DNA of 64,000 nt from Pseudomonas sp. S09G 359 (GCF_002843605.1 NZ_CP025263.1:5175501-5239500), one strand, 5' to 3'. Shown: positions 8,689 to 17,387, numbered from the stretch's first letter. Program-made: numbers and translations. Notes: generated by a model not told the origin, from the sequence alone.

Positions 8689-9606
8689 TTATTTTGAGAG
8701 TATGGCGTCAACTTCATCTGGGCCGGGCGAGGTCGCCGGCCCCCAACGCGTCACCGCCAACGCCGCCGCGGCATTCGCTCGGCGCGCCGCCACAGCCGGC
8801 GTCAACCCGTTGGCCAACCCGGCAATAAACACCCCCGCATGCGCATCCCCGGCGCCATTGCTGTCCACGGCCTGCACCTTGAAGCCGGGCACATGCTCGA
8901 TCTCGCCCACACGCCCTACCCAGCAGCCATTCGGCCCATCGCGTACCACCAACAATGTTTCAGCGCGCAGGTGACGGTTCAGCTCGGGCAACGCGCCAGC
9001 AATATCCGCCGTGCCGGTAAACGCCAGGGCTTCGGGGCCATTGCTGGTCCAGATGTCGATGCGCGGCAACAGCGCGCGCATCAACGCCGAATCCGGTGCC
9101 TTGACCAGCGGGCCTGGGTCGAACACCACCACGACCTGCCGTGGCAATGCCAGCAGCCAGTCGATCAGCGGCTGCGCCTTACCCTCCAGGAGCAGGCTGT
9201 AGCCGCTGACGTACACGTAGTCGTCAAGCTGCGGCGCCACGCCAGCCAGGTCCTCGGCACTCAGCTCACCCTCGGCGCCGATGTGGGAGATAAAGGTACG
9301 CTCGGTGGTGGCCTCGGTCAGCGACACGCATAAACCGGTGTCCTTGCCGCTGCTGGCCGCCAGGGCCATCTCGATGCCCTCGGCCTGCATCGCTGCGCGC
9401 GCCAGGTCGCCGAAGCGCCCGTTGCCGTGGCGACCCAGGTAGACCACCGGCAAGCCATTGCGCCGCGCGGCGGCCATCACGTTGAAGCCTCCGCCCGCTT
9501 CGAAGCTGGCGGACTGCGCCAGCACATCGCCGCCGGTCGCGGGCAAGGTATCCAGGGCCATGACCAGGTCGACGATGACCTGGCCGGTGTGCAGCAATCT
9601 AGACAT
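8689..9606 (-). CDS. PfkB family sugar/nucleoside kinase (YegV-like)
   Basis: This 305-residue ribokinase-fold protein has an N-terminal GGGFNVMAAARRNG motif that binds the sugar, and the C-terminal PfkB signature SNGAGDAHAGVF with the catalytic Asp in GAGD. The ATG at 9606 lies 8 nt inside the end of the permease gene and has GAGAG upstream, so translation is probably coupled. Together with the ADP-ribosylglycohydrolase-family gene, a nucleobase-type permease and a GntR regulator, it matches the E. coli yegTUVW module. The likely role is phosphorylation of a ribosyl compound or nucleoside; the substrate is not known. Confidence 0.88.
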   Translation of the reverse strand: MSRLLHTGQVIVDLVMALDTLPATGGDVLAQSASFEAGGGFNVMAAARRNGLPVVYLGRHGNGRFGDLARAAMQAEGIEMALAASSGKDTGLCVSLTEATTERTFISHIGAEGELSAEDLAGVAPQLDDYVYVSGYSLLLEGKAQPLIDWLLALPRQVVVVFDPGPLVKAPDSALMRALLPRIDIWTSNGPEALAFTGTADIAGALPELNRHLRAETLLVVRDGPNGCWVGRVGEIEHVPGFKVQAVDSNGAGDAHAGVFIAGLANGLTPAVAARRANAAAALAVTRWGPATSPGPDEVDAILSK

Positions 9607-11065
9607 TGGGGCTCTCAACTAACGCCGGACGACGGTCAGCCGCGCCGCCCAGTACGGCATAAATCCCGCCGGCCACCAGGAAGGTGACGATCCAGCCCAG
9701 GCCGTTGTGGCCCAGCCAGGAGTCGGACAACGGCCCGGCGAACCAGATATTTTCGGCGGTGGTGCCGATGGTGGTGAAGCTGAAACCCAACACGATCGCC
9801 ACGGCCCAGGCGCCGAAGGCACGCCACTCCACACCGCCGCGATACCAGTAGGCGCTGCTTGGGCTCACATCCAGCAGATCCTTGGGGCTGTAGTAATGGC
9901 GATGGATCAGGTCGACTACAAAGATCCCGACCCACGCGGTGATCGGCACCGCCAGCAACGAGATGAAAGTAATGAACGGGCCGTAGAAACTGTCGGCGAT
10001 CAGCATGAAGTAAATCGAACCGGCAAAGATCGCCACGATATCGACAATCACCGCATGCACGCGTTTGACCTTGAGGCCCAGGGTCAACGTGGTGAGACCG
10101 GCCGAGTACACCGAGAGGTTGTTGGACAGCAACAGCCCGCCGAACGCGGTGATCAGGTACGGCACCGCCATCCAGGTGGGCAGCATGTCGCGGATCGCGA
10201 TGATCGGGTCGGTGGCCGACGCCAGGTCATTGTTGCCCACCGACAGCAGCCCGCCGAGGGTGATCAACAGCACCAGCGGAATCCCCGCGCCAAACGCGGC
10301 CGACGCCACCAGGCGCACAGCCTTGACGCTGCGGTGCTGGTAGCGCGACATATCCGCACCGGCGTTGGCCCAGCCGATGCCGGTACCGGCGGCCATGGTG
10401 CCGACGCCGATGATCATCGCGCTCAGGGGTGCCGGGGTGGCGTTGAACACCGCGCTCCAGTCGATGGTGGCGCAGAGGAAGCCGCCGACCAGGATATTCA
10501 AGGCGCCGAACACGTAGGTCGCCCACTTCTGGATCACCAGCAAGGTGGCATGGCCCAGGCCGGAGACGGACAGGGTCAGCAACACGAAAATGGCGATGAA
10601 GATCAGGGTGAGTACCGGCGCGCTTTTGGCCTCGACAGGCGAGCCGAACAGGATCGAACACAACGACAGCAACACAAACGCCGCCGTGGTGGTGTTGACG
10701 GTTTCCCAGCCCAGGCGCGACATCAGCGACACCAGGGTGGGGCCGATATTGCCGCGCACGCCGAAGATGGCGCGGGACAGGGTCAGGCTCGGAGCGCGGC
10801 CGCGCCGGCCGGCAATCGAGATAATGCCGACGACCGCGAAGGAGCCGGCGGCGCCGAGGATCGCCACGATGATCGCCTGCCAGATCGCCAGGCCGCGAAA
10901 CGCCACCAGCGTCGCGCCCAACGGCAAACCGAGGATGCTGATATTCGCCGCGAACCACACCCAGAACAGTTGCAGCGGATGGCCGTTGCACTCGCCTTCC
11001 GGGACCGGTTCGATACCACGTGTTTCCAATTGCCCGGCGCTTTGGCCGGAAGAGGTGCTGCTCAT
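9599..11065 (-). CDS. NCS1 family cytosine/purine permease
   Basis: This 488-residue membrane protein of about twelve segments belongs to the nucleobase:cation symporter-1 family (CodB/cytosine permease type). It shows the N-terminal NISILGLPLGATLVAF segment and GWANAGADMSRYQ in the fourth cytoplasmic region, a typical NCS1 mark. It sits between the ADP-ribosylglycohydrolase-like gene and the PfkB kinase gene, in the place where E. coli yegT (a nucleoside MFS transporter) would be expected. It therefore probably imports the nucleobase or nucleoside used by the operon. Confidence 0.9.
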   Translation of the reverse strand: MSSTSSGQSAGQLETRGIEPVPEGECNGHPLQLFWVWFAANISILGLPLGATLVAFRGLAIWQAIIVAILGAAGSFAVVGIISIAGRRGRAPSLTLSRAIFGVRGNIGPTLVSLMSRLGWETVNTTTAAFVLLSLCSILFGSPVEAKSAPVLTLIFIAIFVLLTLSVSGLGHATLLVIQKWATYVFGALNILVGGFLCATIDWSAVFNATPAPLSAMIIGVGTMAAGTGIGWANAGADMSRYQHRSVKAVRLVASAAFGAGIPLVLLITLGGLLSVGNNDLASATDPIIAIRDMLPTWMAVPYLITAFGGLLLSNNLSVYSAGLTTLTLGLKVKRVHAVIVDIVAIFAGSIYFMLIADSFYGPFITFISLLAVPITAWVGIFVVDLIHRHYYSPKDLLDVSPSSAYWYRGGVEWRAFGAWAVAIVLGFSFTTIGTTAENIWFAGPLSDSWLGHNGLGWIVTFLVAGGIYAVLGGAADRRPALVESPNV

Positions 11066-11149
11066 GAGGGGGTGCTCCTGGTGCCTGTATTGTTGTGGTT
11101 GTGGCAGATAATCAAAGCTTTAACCGGTCGTCCTGACTCAATGCGATCG

Positions 11150-11239
11150 ATGTGGGAGGGGCTTGCCTGCGATGGCGGTTGGTCAGCCAGCAAATCAGTG
11201 ACTGGAAAACCGCCATCGGGGGCAAGCCCCCTCCCACAT
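11150..11239. repeat. REPIN inside the nucleoside operon
   Basis: Inverted REP pair between the ADP-ribosylglycohydrolase-family gene and the permease gene, both on the minus strand. The left arm has GTGGGAGGGGCTTGCCTGCG, slightly degenerate against the right arm. Within an operon such a structure could lower expression of the downstream permease and kinase. Confidence 0.88.
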
Positions 11240-11254
11240 GTTTGCCTGCGGCGC

Positions 11255-12256
11255 TTAGCGCATTTTCAGCAGCCCTTGAACCAACGGCTGCAAATCCAGG
11301 CCATTGACCTGTTTGACCTGTTCAATCATCGCTTCAGGCCAGCACTGCATACCCAGGCAAGCGCCCAACATGGCGCCGAGGATCGCAGCGATGGTGTCGG
11401 TGTCACCGCCCAGGCTGGCAGCCAGGCACAGGGCTTCGAAAGCGCTCATGTCACCCACCGCCACTTGCTGGGCCAGGGCGAACGACACCACCACCGATTC
11501 CTGGGAGGCGACGGAGGTGCCGATCAGTTCGTACAACAGGTCGGCAAACAGGGCTTTGTCGCCACTGCCGACACTCAAGGTGCGCGCCCAACTGATGCGC
11601 GTGGAAATTCGCCCACCGGCAATCCAATGGCCATGGCTTTCGGCCTGTTGGGCGATCTGCGTACCGATATTCAAGGCTTCGCCCAGGTCCACGCCGTTGA
11701 TGCCGGCCGACACCACCGCCGCCACCGCCGCCGCGCTGGAAATGCCCAGCGTGGTGTTATGGGTTACCTGGCACGCCTGGATCACCGCCTGGATAAACCG
11801 CGCCGGGTCGCTGACATCGGCGGCGATCCCCACCGGGGTGATACGCATGGCGGCGCCATTGGTGGTGCCGTAGCGCCCGGATTCTTCCGGGGTGTGGCCA
11901 GCCAGGATCATGTCGATCGCCCGTTTGGTGGACGGGCCGAGCAGGTCCTGGGAGCCCTTGGCGCGCATCACCGCTTCCCAGTCGATCAGGCGCTGGGCGA
12001 GCACGGTGGGCTCGATGAGGCCCTGGCCTTCGATCAGCAACTCACCGACCAGGATCGCCTGTTCGGTGTCATCGGTAATCGAGCCGGCGGGCATGTTTGG
12101 CGCGATGGGTTGGTCGGCGTCGGCATCTTCCAGTGCAGTGATGGCACCGAAGCGCCGTTGCACTTGCTCACGGCTAAGGGACTGGGTGGGCATCCCCAGG
12201 GCATCGCCAAGGGCCAGGCCATAGAAAGCGCCGAGGGCGCGAGTATTCGGAGTCAT
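11255..12256 (-). CDS. ADP-ribosylglycohydrolase family protein (YegU-like)
   Basis: This 333-residue all-helical protein starts MTPNTRALGAFYGLALGDAL and carries the two metal-binding motifs of the DraG/ADP-ribosylglycohydrolase family: TDDTE at 61-65 and GGDTDT at 283-288. Family members hydrolyse N- or O-glycosidic bonds to ribose with two Mg ions. The ATG at 12256 overlaps the TGA of the GntR gene (ATGA), so a longer frame starting inside the GntR gene is rejected. With a sugar kinase and nucleobase permease beside it, it probably cleaves a nucleoside-like substrate rather than ADP-ribosylated proteins; that is inference. Confidence 0.9.
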   Translation of the reverse strand: MTPNTRALGAFYGLALGDALGMPTQSLSREQVQRRFGAITALEDADADQPIAPNMPAGSITDDTEQAILVGELLIEGQGLIEPTVLAQRLIDWEAVMRAKGSQDLLGPSTKRAIDMILAGHTPEESGRYGTTNGAAMRITPVGIAADVSDPARFIQAVIQACQVTHNTTLGISSAAAVAAVVSAGINGVDLGEALNIGTQIAQQAESHGHWIAGGRISTRISWARTLSVGSGDKALFADLLYELIGTSVASQESVVVSFALAQQVAVGDMSAFEALCLAASLGGDTDTIAAILGAMLGACLGMQCWPEAMIEQVKQVNGLDLQPLVQGLLKMR

Positions 12257-12966
12257 TTCGAAGATCCAAACTGCAGGTGCAGGCGAAAATGCAGAGGGTC
12301 GAGCAAGCTTTCGACATACTCCATGAAACGCTCGCGCCGGTCGTAGGTGGTACGCGAGGCCTTGAGAAACACCGTGCCTGCCGGGCGGCCAAGCAGCTCG
12401 GCGTCTTCGTCGCTGAGGGGCTCGGCGCCGATCCATTGGTCGCCTTCGGCGCCCACAAAGCCGTAGGCGGCCAAAGTGATGGTCAGGGAATTGTCGATCA
12501 GGCCGACCCGGGGCAGGCCTTCCAGGCCCGCAGACGCCGGCATCAGTGAGCGCTCCAGGGACACCGCAGTGCCATCAGTGGTGCGCCGGCGCCGGTCGAG
12601 AGCAATGAATTGGTCGCTGCCGAAGCGGCTGAACAGATCAGGCCGGGTCACCGCCTCCAGGCGCAGGACATCGGTGGTCACCAATGCCCCCGTGTCGGCC
12701 AGGGCCTGAGCCCAGCCGCTGTGCTGGTCAAGCACCATGCCGTCAAAGGTGACGATGGAACCGACGCCGCTTTGCGTGGCGATGTAGTTGCGCCGCTTAA
12801 GCTCAGCAAGGGCCTCGCGCAGAGTGCCTCGGCTGACCGCAAACTCTTCGGCCAGTTGATGCTCGCCTGGCAGCAGGAAACCGTCGGCCATCACCCCACC
12901 CTCGATACGGCGGATGAGCTCGTCGACGACGCGTTTTTTCTTATCAAATCGGACATGTCTAATCAT
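12253..12966 (-). CDS. GntR family regulator with UTRA domain (YegW-like)
   Basis: The 237-residue protein has an N-terminal GntR winged helix (about 10-75, with LPGEHQLAEEFAVSRGTLRE as the recognition part) and a C-terminal UTRA ligand-binding domain (about 90-235). It is the first gene of the four-gene operon, in the position of yegW, and should be its regulator. The ATG at 12966 lacks a ribosome binding site. A candidate promoter places transcription start only a few bases before it, so the mRNA may be leaderless. A TTG 6 nt upstream is an alternative start. Confidence 0.9.
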   Translation of the reverse strand: MIRHVRFDKKKRVVDELIRRIEGGVMADGFLLPGEHQLAEEFAVSRGTLREALAELKRRNYIATQSGVGSIVTFDGMVLDQHSGWAQALADTGALVTTDVLRLEAVTRPDLFSRFGSDQFIALDRRRRTTDGTAVSLERSLMPASAGLEGLPRVGLIDNSLTITLAAYGFVGAEGDQWIGAEPLSDEDAELLGRPAGTVFLKASRTTYDRRERFMEYVESLLDPLHFRLHLQFGSSK

Positions 12967-12980
12967 GTACAAATTGATAA
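12941..12980. promoter_or_regulatory. Palindromic operator over the GntR gene start
   Basis: Two nested inverted repeats share one centre at 12960.5: TTATCAA (12941-12947) with TTGATAA (12974-12980), and ACATG (12953-12957) with CATGT (12964-12968). The 40-bp site covers the start codon at 12966 and a minus-strand -10 box (TTATCA, 12975-12980) that is 17 nt from TTGCCG. It looks like an autoregulatory operator for the GntR protein. Confidence 0.55.
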
Positions 12981-13036
12981 CCGAAAGCGCCCGTTTGCGG
13001 CAAGCGAATTATTTCAGCGAGATGAAAAAACCGGCC

Positions 13037-13597
13037 TCAGGGCTCCAGGCCAATACGGAAAAACTCCCCTGCGCTCCAGACGCCAAGCCAGTTCTGACCG
13101 TTGATCGGACGGCTCACCGCCAGCTCGACCAATTGGTAGAACACGTTGCGATGTACGAGGGCTTCGAGGTTGGTGCGCACCCGCAGGTAAGGTGAGGGTT
13201 CCTGGGTAACGGGGTCGATGACCACCCGCAACGGGTGCTCGAGGCCGGCGTCGACTTCTTCGTCGACATTGGTGGTAAAGCGCAATACCTGGCTCTCACC
13301 CTGCCCTTGCACCTCCAGCGTTATGGCAACAAATGGCGCATCTTCGACGCTGATGCCGACTTTTTCCACGGGCGTGATCAGGAAGTAATCATCGCCATCG
13401 CGGCGGATGATGTTGGAGAACAACTTGACCATCGGCTTACGCCCGATTGGCGTGCCCTGGTAGAACCAAGTGCCGTCGCGGGCGATGCGCATGTCGATAT
13501 GGCCGCAGAAATCCGGGTTCCACAAATGCACCGGCGCCGGCCCCTTGCCCTTGGGCAGTTGAGCCAACAGATCATTGGCCTTGGCGGAATCGGTCAT
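13037..13597 (-). CDS. DUF1285 domain protein
   Basis: This 186-residue soluble protein matches the DUF1285 family from memory: it begins with an LLAQLPKGKGPAPVHLWNP-like segment, then ARDGTWFYQGTPIGRKPMVKLFS and DDYFLITPVEKVGI. The fold is beta-rich, and no catalytic motif or signal peptide is visible. Function is unknown. It lies 17 nt downstream of the DUF4823 lipoprotein gene on the same strand and is probably cotranscribed with it. Confidence 0.85.
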   Translation of the reverse strand: MTDSAKANDLLAQLPKGKGPAPVHLWNPDFCGHIDMRIARDGTWFYQGTPIGRKPMVKLFSNIIRRDGDDYFLITPVEKVGISVEDAPFVAITLEVQGQGESQVLRFTTNVDEEVDAGLEHPLRVVIDPVTQEPSPYLRVRTNLEALVHRNVFYQLVELAVSRPINGQNWLGVWSAGEFFRIGLEP

Positions 13598-13614
13598 GGG
13601 GCTCTCCCTTTGCG

Positions 13615-14220
13615 TTACTGATCACCCATGCCGAGCAGGCTGCGAGCGTACTGCGCCAGGGGGCGGGCGACCAGGTCTTCTGGCTTGTTGTCGTGGAACG
13701 TCAGTAAACCGCCACGACTGCGAATGCGTGCAGTATCAATCAAATACTGGGTGCTGGTCTCGATTAACATGATCTGGATAACGCCGTTGTCCAGGCCAAC
13801 CCGGTCCAATGCCTCTTGGTCAGCCCACTCATCGGCGTTGCCGATTCGGTCATCGGCCTTGGCGAAGCGGCAGTACAACAGGTAGTGAGCACCCGCCGCA
13901 CGGGCTTCGGCCATCGCCTGCTCGAGCCCTTCAGGCTGACGGGCGCGGCGCACCATGGGGAAGTATTCGACGAAACCGTTGAAGGCTTCCTCGGCCACTA
14001 CGTTGGGGCGCGGGTAGGCGCTACCGGGTGGCACGAACGTACCTTGGGCGATAAACACAAAGGAGTCCGGCTGTATGCGAACCGAGGCGGTACGGCGGGT
14101 ATCGCTGTGGTCGAGCAACCCGGCGTCGCTCATCTGATAGCGGGTGCCTTCGGCCATATCGCTGACGGTCATGCAACCACTCAGCGTCAACGACGCCAGC
14201 AACAAAACCAGACTACGCAT
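13615..14220 (-). CDS. DUF4823 lipoprotein
   Basis: The 201-residue product starts MRSLVLLLASLTLSGCMTVS, a lipoprotein signal with the lipobox LSGC and the acylated Cys at 16. GGAGG lies upstream of the ATG at 14220, which is preferred over a frame opening at 14286. The rest resembles DUF4823, with a segment predicted as a Rossmann-like or TolB-N-like alpha/beta unit (ARAAGAHYLLYCRFAKADDR). It is probably anchored in the outer membrane. Function unknown. Confidence 0.85.
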   Translation of the reverse strand: MRSLVLLLASLTLSGCMTVSDMAEGTRYQMSDAGLLDHSDTRRTASVRIQPDSFVFIAQGTFVPPGSAYPRPNVVAEEAFNGFVEYFPMVRRARQPEGLEQAMAEARAAGAHYLLYCRFAKADDRIGNADEWADQEALDRVGLDNGVIQIMLIETSTQYLIDTARIRSRGGLLTFHDNKPEDLVARPLAQYARSLLGMGDQ

Positions 14221-14305
14221 CCTAATCCTCCAGAGGCCGGTGACGGAAAACCGGCGAATGGGCACTAGATGCAGAATCCGCGCCATTCAGCAGCGCCTCA
14301 ATTCA

Positions 14306-14398
14306 AATGTGGGAGGGGGCTTGCCCCCGATCGCAGTGGGTCAGCCACAGATGAGTTGACTGATACACCGCAATCGGGGGCAAGCCCCCTCCCACATT
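14306..14398. repeat. REPIN (GTGGGAGGGGGCTTGCCCCC type)
   Basis: Inverted REP pair between moaA and the DUF4823 lipoprotein gene, both transcribed leftwards. Outer arms AATGTGGGAGGGGGCTTGCC and the complement are perfect; the inner part reads CGATCGCAGTG against CACCGCAATCG. Confidence 0.9.
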
Positions 14399-14413
14399 GG
14401 AAGATGTGTATTC

Positions 14414-15382
14414 TCAGCCGCCGATGATTTTCATGATGGTGGCGCCGCCGGAGAACGCCACTTCCTGTTTGTCACCCAACGCCTTCATCAGCAGCCCTTG
14501 CAGGGCTGGCAGCGCTTGGTGGCGCGGCTTGTCCAGCAGGTCGCCAACATAGTGGCGATTACTCGACGACAGGCAGCCATGCAGCCAGCCGGTAGACGAC
14601 AACCGCAGCCGCGAGCACGTGCGGCAGAACGGTACGCTTTCGTTGGCGATCACACCAAAGAAGCCTTTGCCCGGCACTTCATAACGCACCGCCGTAGCAT
14701 CCACCGGGGCATTGGCTTGCAGGTATTCGTGGTGTTCGCCGATCAGGCTGAGCAGCTGCTGCAAGCTGACGAACTGCTGCAGGAATGCATTCGAATCCTT
14801 GGCCAGGTGGCCCATGCGCATCAGTTCGATAAAGCGCAGCTCGTAGCCACGTTCCAGGCAGTAGTCGAGCAGCGGCATCACCTGGTCGAGGTTCTGGCCG
14901 CGCAAGGGCACCATATTGACCTTGATCTTGATGCCGGCGGCGCGGGCCTGGTCCATGCCATCGAGCACGGTGGCCAGGTCGCCGCCACGGGCGATACTGC
15001 GGAAGGCGCCAGCATCCAGGGTGTCGAGGGAGACGTTGATACGGCGAATGCCGGCGTCCACCAGCAGCGGCAGTTTGCGCGCCAGCAGTTGGCCGTTGGT
15101 GGTCAGGCTGATGTCACTCAGGCCCATCTGCCCCACGGCGCCCATGAAGGCTTCGAGCTTGGGGCTGACCAGCGGTTCGCCGCCGGTGATGCGCAGGCGG
15201 TCGATGCCCGCCGCTTCGATCAGGTACTCCACGCCGCGCGCCATGGCCTCGGCCGAGAGTTCGTCCTGGGCAGCCACCAGCCGTTTGCCGTTAGGCACGC
15301 AGTAGGTACACGCGTAATTGCAGGCTGAGGTCAGGCTGATCCGCAAATTGCGAAAACGCCTGCCTTGACGATCAACGATCAT
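14414..15382 (-). CDS. moaA: GTP 3',8-cyclase MoaA (radical SAM)
   Basis: The 322-residue protein carries the radical SAM cluster CNYACTYC (Cys21, Cys25, Cys28) and the second, substrate-binding 4Fe-4S cluster (Cys253, Cys256, Cys270). Between them is the SAM-binding TGGEPL segment at 66-71. The C-terminus ends in IIGG, the double-Gly tail that takes part in catalysis. It converts GTP to 3',8-cyclo-7,8-dihydro-GTP in the first step of molybdenum cofactor synthesis. No other moa gene is adjacent, as is usual for one of the two MoaA copies that pseudomonads often carry. Confidence 0.92.
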   Translation of the reverse strand: MIVDRQGRRFRNLRISLTSACNYACTYCVPNGKRLVAAQDELSAEAMARGVEYLIEAAGIDRLRITGGEPLVSPKLEAFMGAVGQMGLSDISLTTNGQLLARKLPLLVDAGIRRINVSLDTLDAGAFRSIARGGDLATVLDGMDQARAAGIKIKVNMVPLRGQNLDQVMPLLDYCLERGYELRFIELMRMGHLAKDSNAFLQQFVSLQQLLSLIGEHHEYLQANAPVDATAVRYEVPGKGFFGVIANESVPFCRTCSRLRLSSTGWLHGCLSSSNRHYVGDLLDKPRHQALPALQGLLMKALGDKQEVAFSGGATIMKIIGG

Positions 15383-15496
15383 GGATCACTCCGGCAGAGG
15401 ATGATTCGGGCGCGCTAAAAACTGACCTATAAATCAGCTTTTAGCAAGATCCTTGCCTGAGTATATTCCTGGGGTACTGCGCCTGGCTGTAAATAA

Positions 15497-16156
15497 TCAG
15501 CTGGCAGGCGTTTCAGCAGGCGCTTGTGGCAGCTCGGTGCTGTGCTTGCGCTTGTTGCCCATGCGCACGCCGATGTCCATCAGGAACTGGAAGAAGCCTT
15601 CCTGATCTTCCAGCACATTGCTCCAGAACGGCGAGTGGTACAACGCCACGGCGCCGTGCACCAGGGCCCATGCGGCGCAGTAGTGGAAATACGGCGGTAC
15701 GTCTTCCAGCTTGCCTTCGCTGATGCGGCCCTTGATCAGCAGGGTCAGGCGCTCGAAGTTAGAGGCGCGGATCTTATGCAGTTCCTCGACCATTTCCGGC
15801 ACCTGGTGGCCCTTGACCACCTTCTCTTCCAGGCGGTCGAACAGGCGATAGCGCTGCGGGTCACGCATGCGGAACTCGAAGTAGGCGCGGGACAGCGCTT
15901 CCTTGTCCTTGTCGACATCGGCCGAATGCAGCAACTCGTTCAAGTCGCGCTCGTAGTCGAGCATCAGCCGCAGGTAAATCTCGGCCTTGGACTTGAAGTG
16001 TTTGTAGATCGTGCCTTTGCCGATACCCACGGCATCCGCAATCATCTCGACGGTGACGCTGTCTTCACCCTGTTCGAGGAACAACTTCAGTGCGGTGTCG
16101 AGAATTTCCTGCTCACGGCGGCGAAACTCACGGACCTTACGGGGTTCTTTGTGCAT
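15497..16156 (-). CDS. TetR family transcriptional regulator
   Basis: The 219-residue protein has a TetR N-terminal domain: helix-turn-helix at about 22-68 with VTVEMIADAVGIGKGTIYKHF. The C-terminal ligand domain is of the type that follows tatD in Pseudomonas. A longer frame reaching 16213 is possible, but the segment MHKEPRKVREFRRREQ starting at 16156 is a typical beginning for this subgroup. Neither start has a good ribosome binding site. The C-terminal tail (ELPQAPAETPAS) is probably disordered. Target genes are unknown. Confidence 0.85.
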   Translation of the reverse strand: MHKEPRKVREFRRREQEILDTALKLFLEQGEDSVTVEMIADAVGIGKGTIYKHFKSKAEIYLRLMLDYERDLNELLHSADVDKDKEALSRAYFEFRMRDPQRYRLFDRLEEKVVKGHQVPEMVEELHKIRASNFERLTLLIKGRISEGKLEDVPPYFHYCAAWALVHGAVALYHSPFWSNVLEDQEGFFQFLMDIGVRMGNKRKHSTELPQAPAETPAS

Positions 16157-16453
16157 GAGGAAGAGGTCTGCAAAGGTCGGAATGGGGAGGGTTGCGCAGT
16201 GCCACGAATACATGGCGATACGATTTACCCAGTGCGAGGGATTATCCCGACTGAACGGTCGTTGGGCAACGCCTATGTGAACCCGTTACGCACTTTACTT
16301 TCAGCACGCCAACGATTGCATGCCTAGCAGTCAGAAATAATACGCAACAACTACAGCTGTACACCGCGCCAATGAGAACTCAAGCGAAGCGCGCGTATTC
16401 CAAATCTGTTTAAAAAACGACCAGTCGCGACTGGACTGAATCGGATACTGATC

Positions 16454-16583
16454 AATACTTGAACTGTCGGCGCGGCATCTCCCCCAAGTGACGCGTCGAC
16501 CTGGGTACCGACGGACTGTGTGCCCTTGTTTACTCCTAATGGTCTTAACCCGGATTCCCCCCCCCAGAACCCGGGTTTTTTTT
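16454..16583 (+). ncRNA. rgsA: Small RNA RgsA (P16)
   Basis: A transcript of about 118 nt is predicted from about 16466 to 16583. It begins 7 nt after AATACTTGA (16454-16462), which resembles an extended sigma-S -10 box. It ends in a strong intrinsic terminator (AACCCGG at 16547-16553, CCGGGTT at 16571-16577, then seven or more T). Known: RgsA of pseudomonads is an RpoS-dependent sRNA of about 120 nt encoded beside tatD, and P. aeruginosa has it there. Position, size, strand and terminator all agree. No protein frame fits this interval, and tatD and the TetR gene both run on the other strand. Confidence 0.75.
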
Positions 16584-16601
16584 GCCCGCGATTTGCTCGC
16601 G

Positions 16602-17387
16602 TCAGCCGGCTACATGGGCCAGCGGGAACAGGCGCTTGAAGTTCTGCGTAGTCTGTTCGGCAAAGCGTTCGTAGGATTCACCTCGCAGCATCGCCAGGTA
16701 ATCCGCCACATCCCGCACATACTCCGGCAGGTTCGGCTTGCCGCGATGCGGGATGGGCGCCAGGTACGGCGAGTCGGTTTCCACCAGCAGGCGATCTGCC
16801 GGCACCTGCCGCGCCACGTCACGCAGGGCGTCGGCGTTGCGGAAGGTGACAATACCCGACAGCGAGATATAGAAGCCCAGGTCCAGGGCCGCCTTGGCCA
16901 TGTCCCAGTCTTCGGTGAAGCAATGCAGCACGCCGGCCTGGGGCAGCGCAGCTTCGCGCAGCAAGGTCAGGGTGTCGGCGCGGGCGCCCCGGGTATGCAC
17001 GATCACCGGTTTGCCGGTGTGCTGGGCGGCGTGCAGGTGCAGGCGGAAGGAGGCCTGCTGCAACTCGGCGGCTTCAGGCTCGTAGTGGTAATCCAGGCCG
17101 GTTTCGCCGATGGCCACCACGCGCGGGTGGTTGAGTTCGCCCAACAGCCAATCAAGGGCCGGCGCTTCGCCGGGCTTGAGGTCCAGCGGGTGGATACCCA
17201 CCGAGCAATCCACATCGGCATACCGATCAGCCAGGGCTTTGACGTCGGCGGCGTTTTCAGCGCTGACGCCGATACACAGGAAGTGCCCTACCCCGCGCTG
17301 GCGTGCGGCGTCGAGGGCAGCGTCAAGGGAGCCGCCGTGCTGGGCAAGGTCGAGGCGATCCAGGTGGCAATGGGAGTCTACGAGCAT
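16602..17387 (-). CDS. TatD family DNase (YcfH-like)
   Basis: This 261-residue TIM-barrel metal hydrolase starts MLVDSHCHLDRLDL with the HxH metal motif (SHCHLD), then IGETGLDYHY (Glu ligand), VIVHTRGA and LLVETDSPYLAP with the catalytic Asp. Family members are 3'-5' DNases or D-aminoacyl-tRNA deacylases. It follows holB by 63 nt and shares the tmk-holB strand. In P. aeruginosa pilZ lies between these two genes, but there is no room for it here. Confidence 0.93.
   Translation of the reverse strand: MLVDSHCHLDRLDLAQHGGSLDAALDAARQRGVGHFLCIGVSAENAADVKALADRYADVDCSVGIHPLDLKPGEAPALDWLLGELNHPRVVAIGETGLDYHYEPEAAELQQASFRLHLHAAQHTGKPVIVHTRGARADTLTLLREAALPQAGVLHCFTEDWDMAKAALDLGFYISLSGIVTFRNADALRDVARQVPADRLLVETDSPYLAPIPHRGKPNLPEYVRDVADYLAMLRGESYERFAEQTTQNFKRLFPLAHVAG

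Noticed and set aside
9707..12346. A plus-strand open frame of 879 codons opposite the permease and hydrolase genes
   Set aside because: It is His/Gln/Arg/Asp-rich, has no recognisable domain or start site, crosses a REPIN, and is antisense to well-supported genes.
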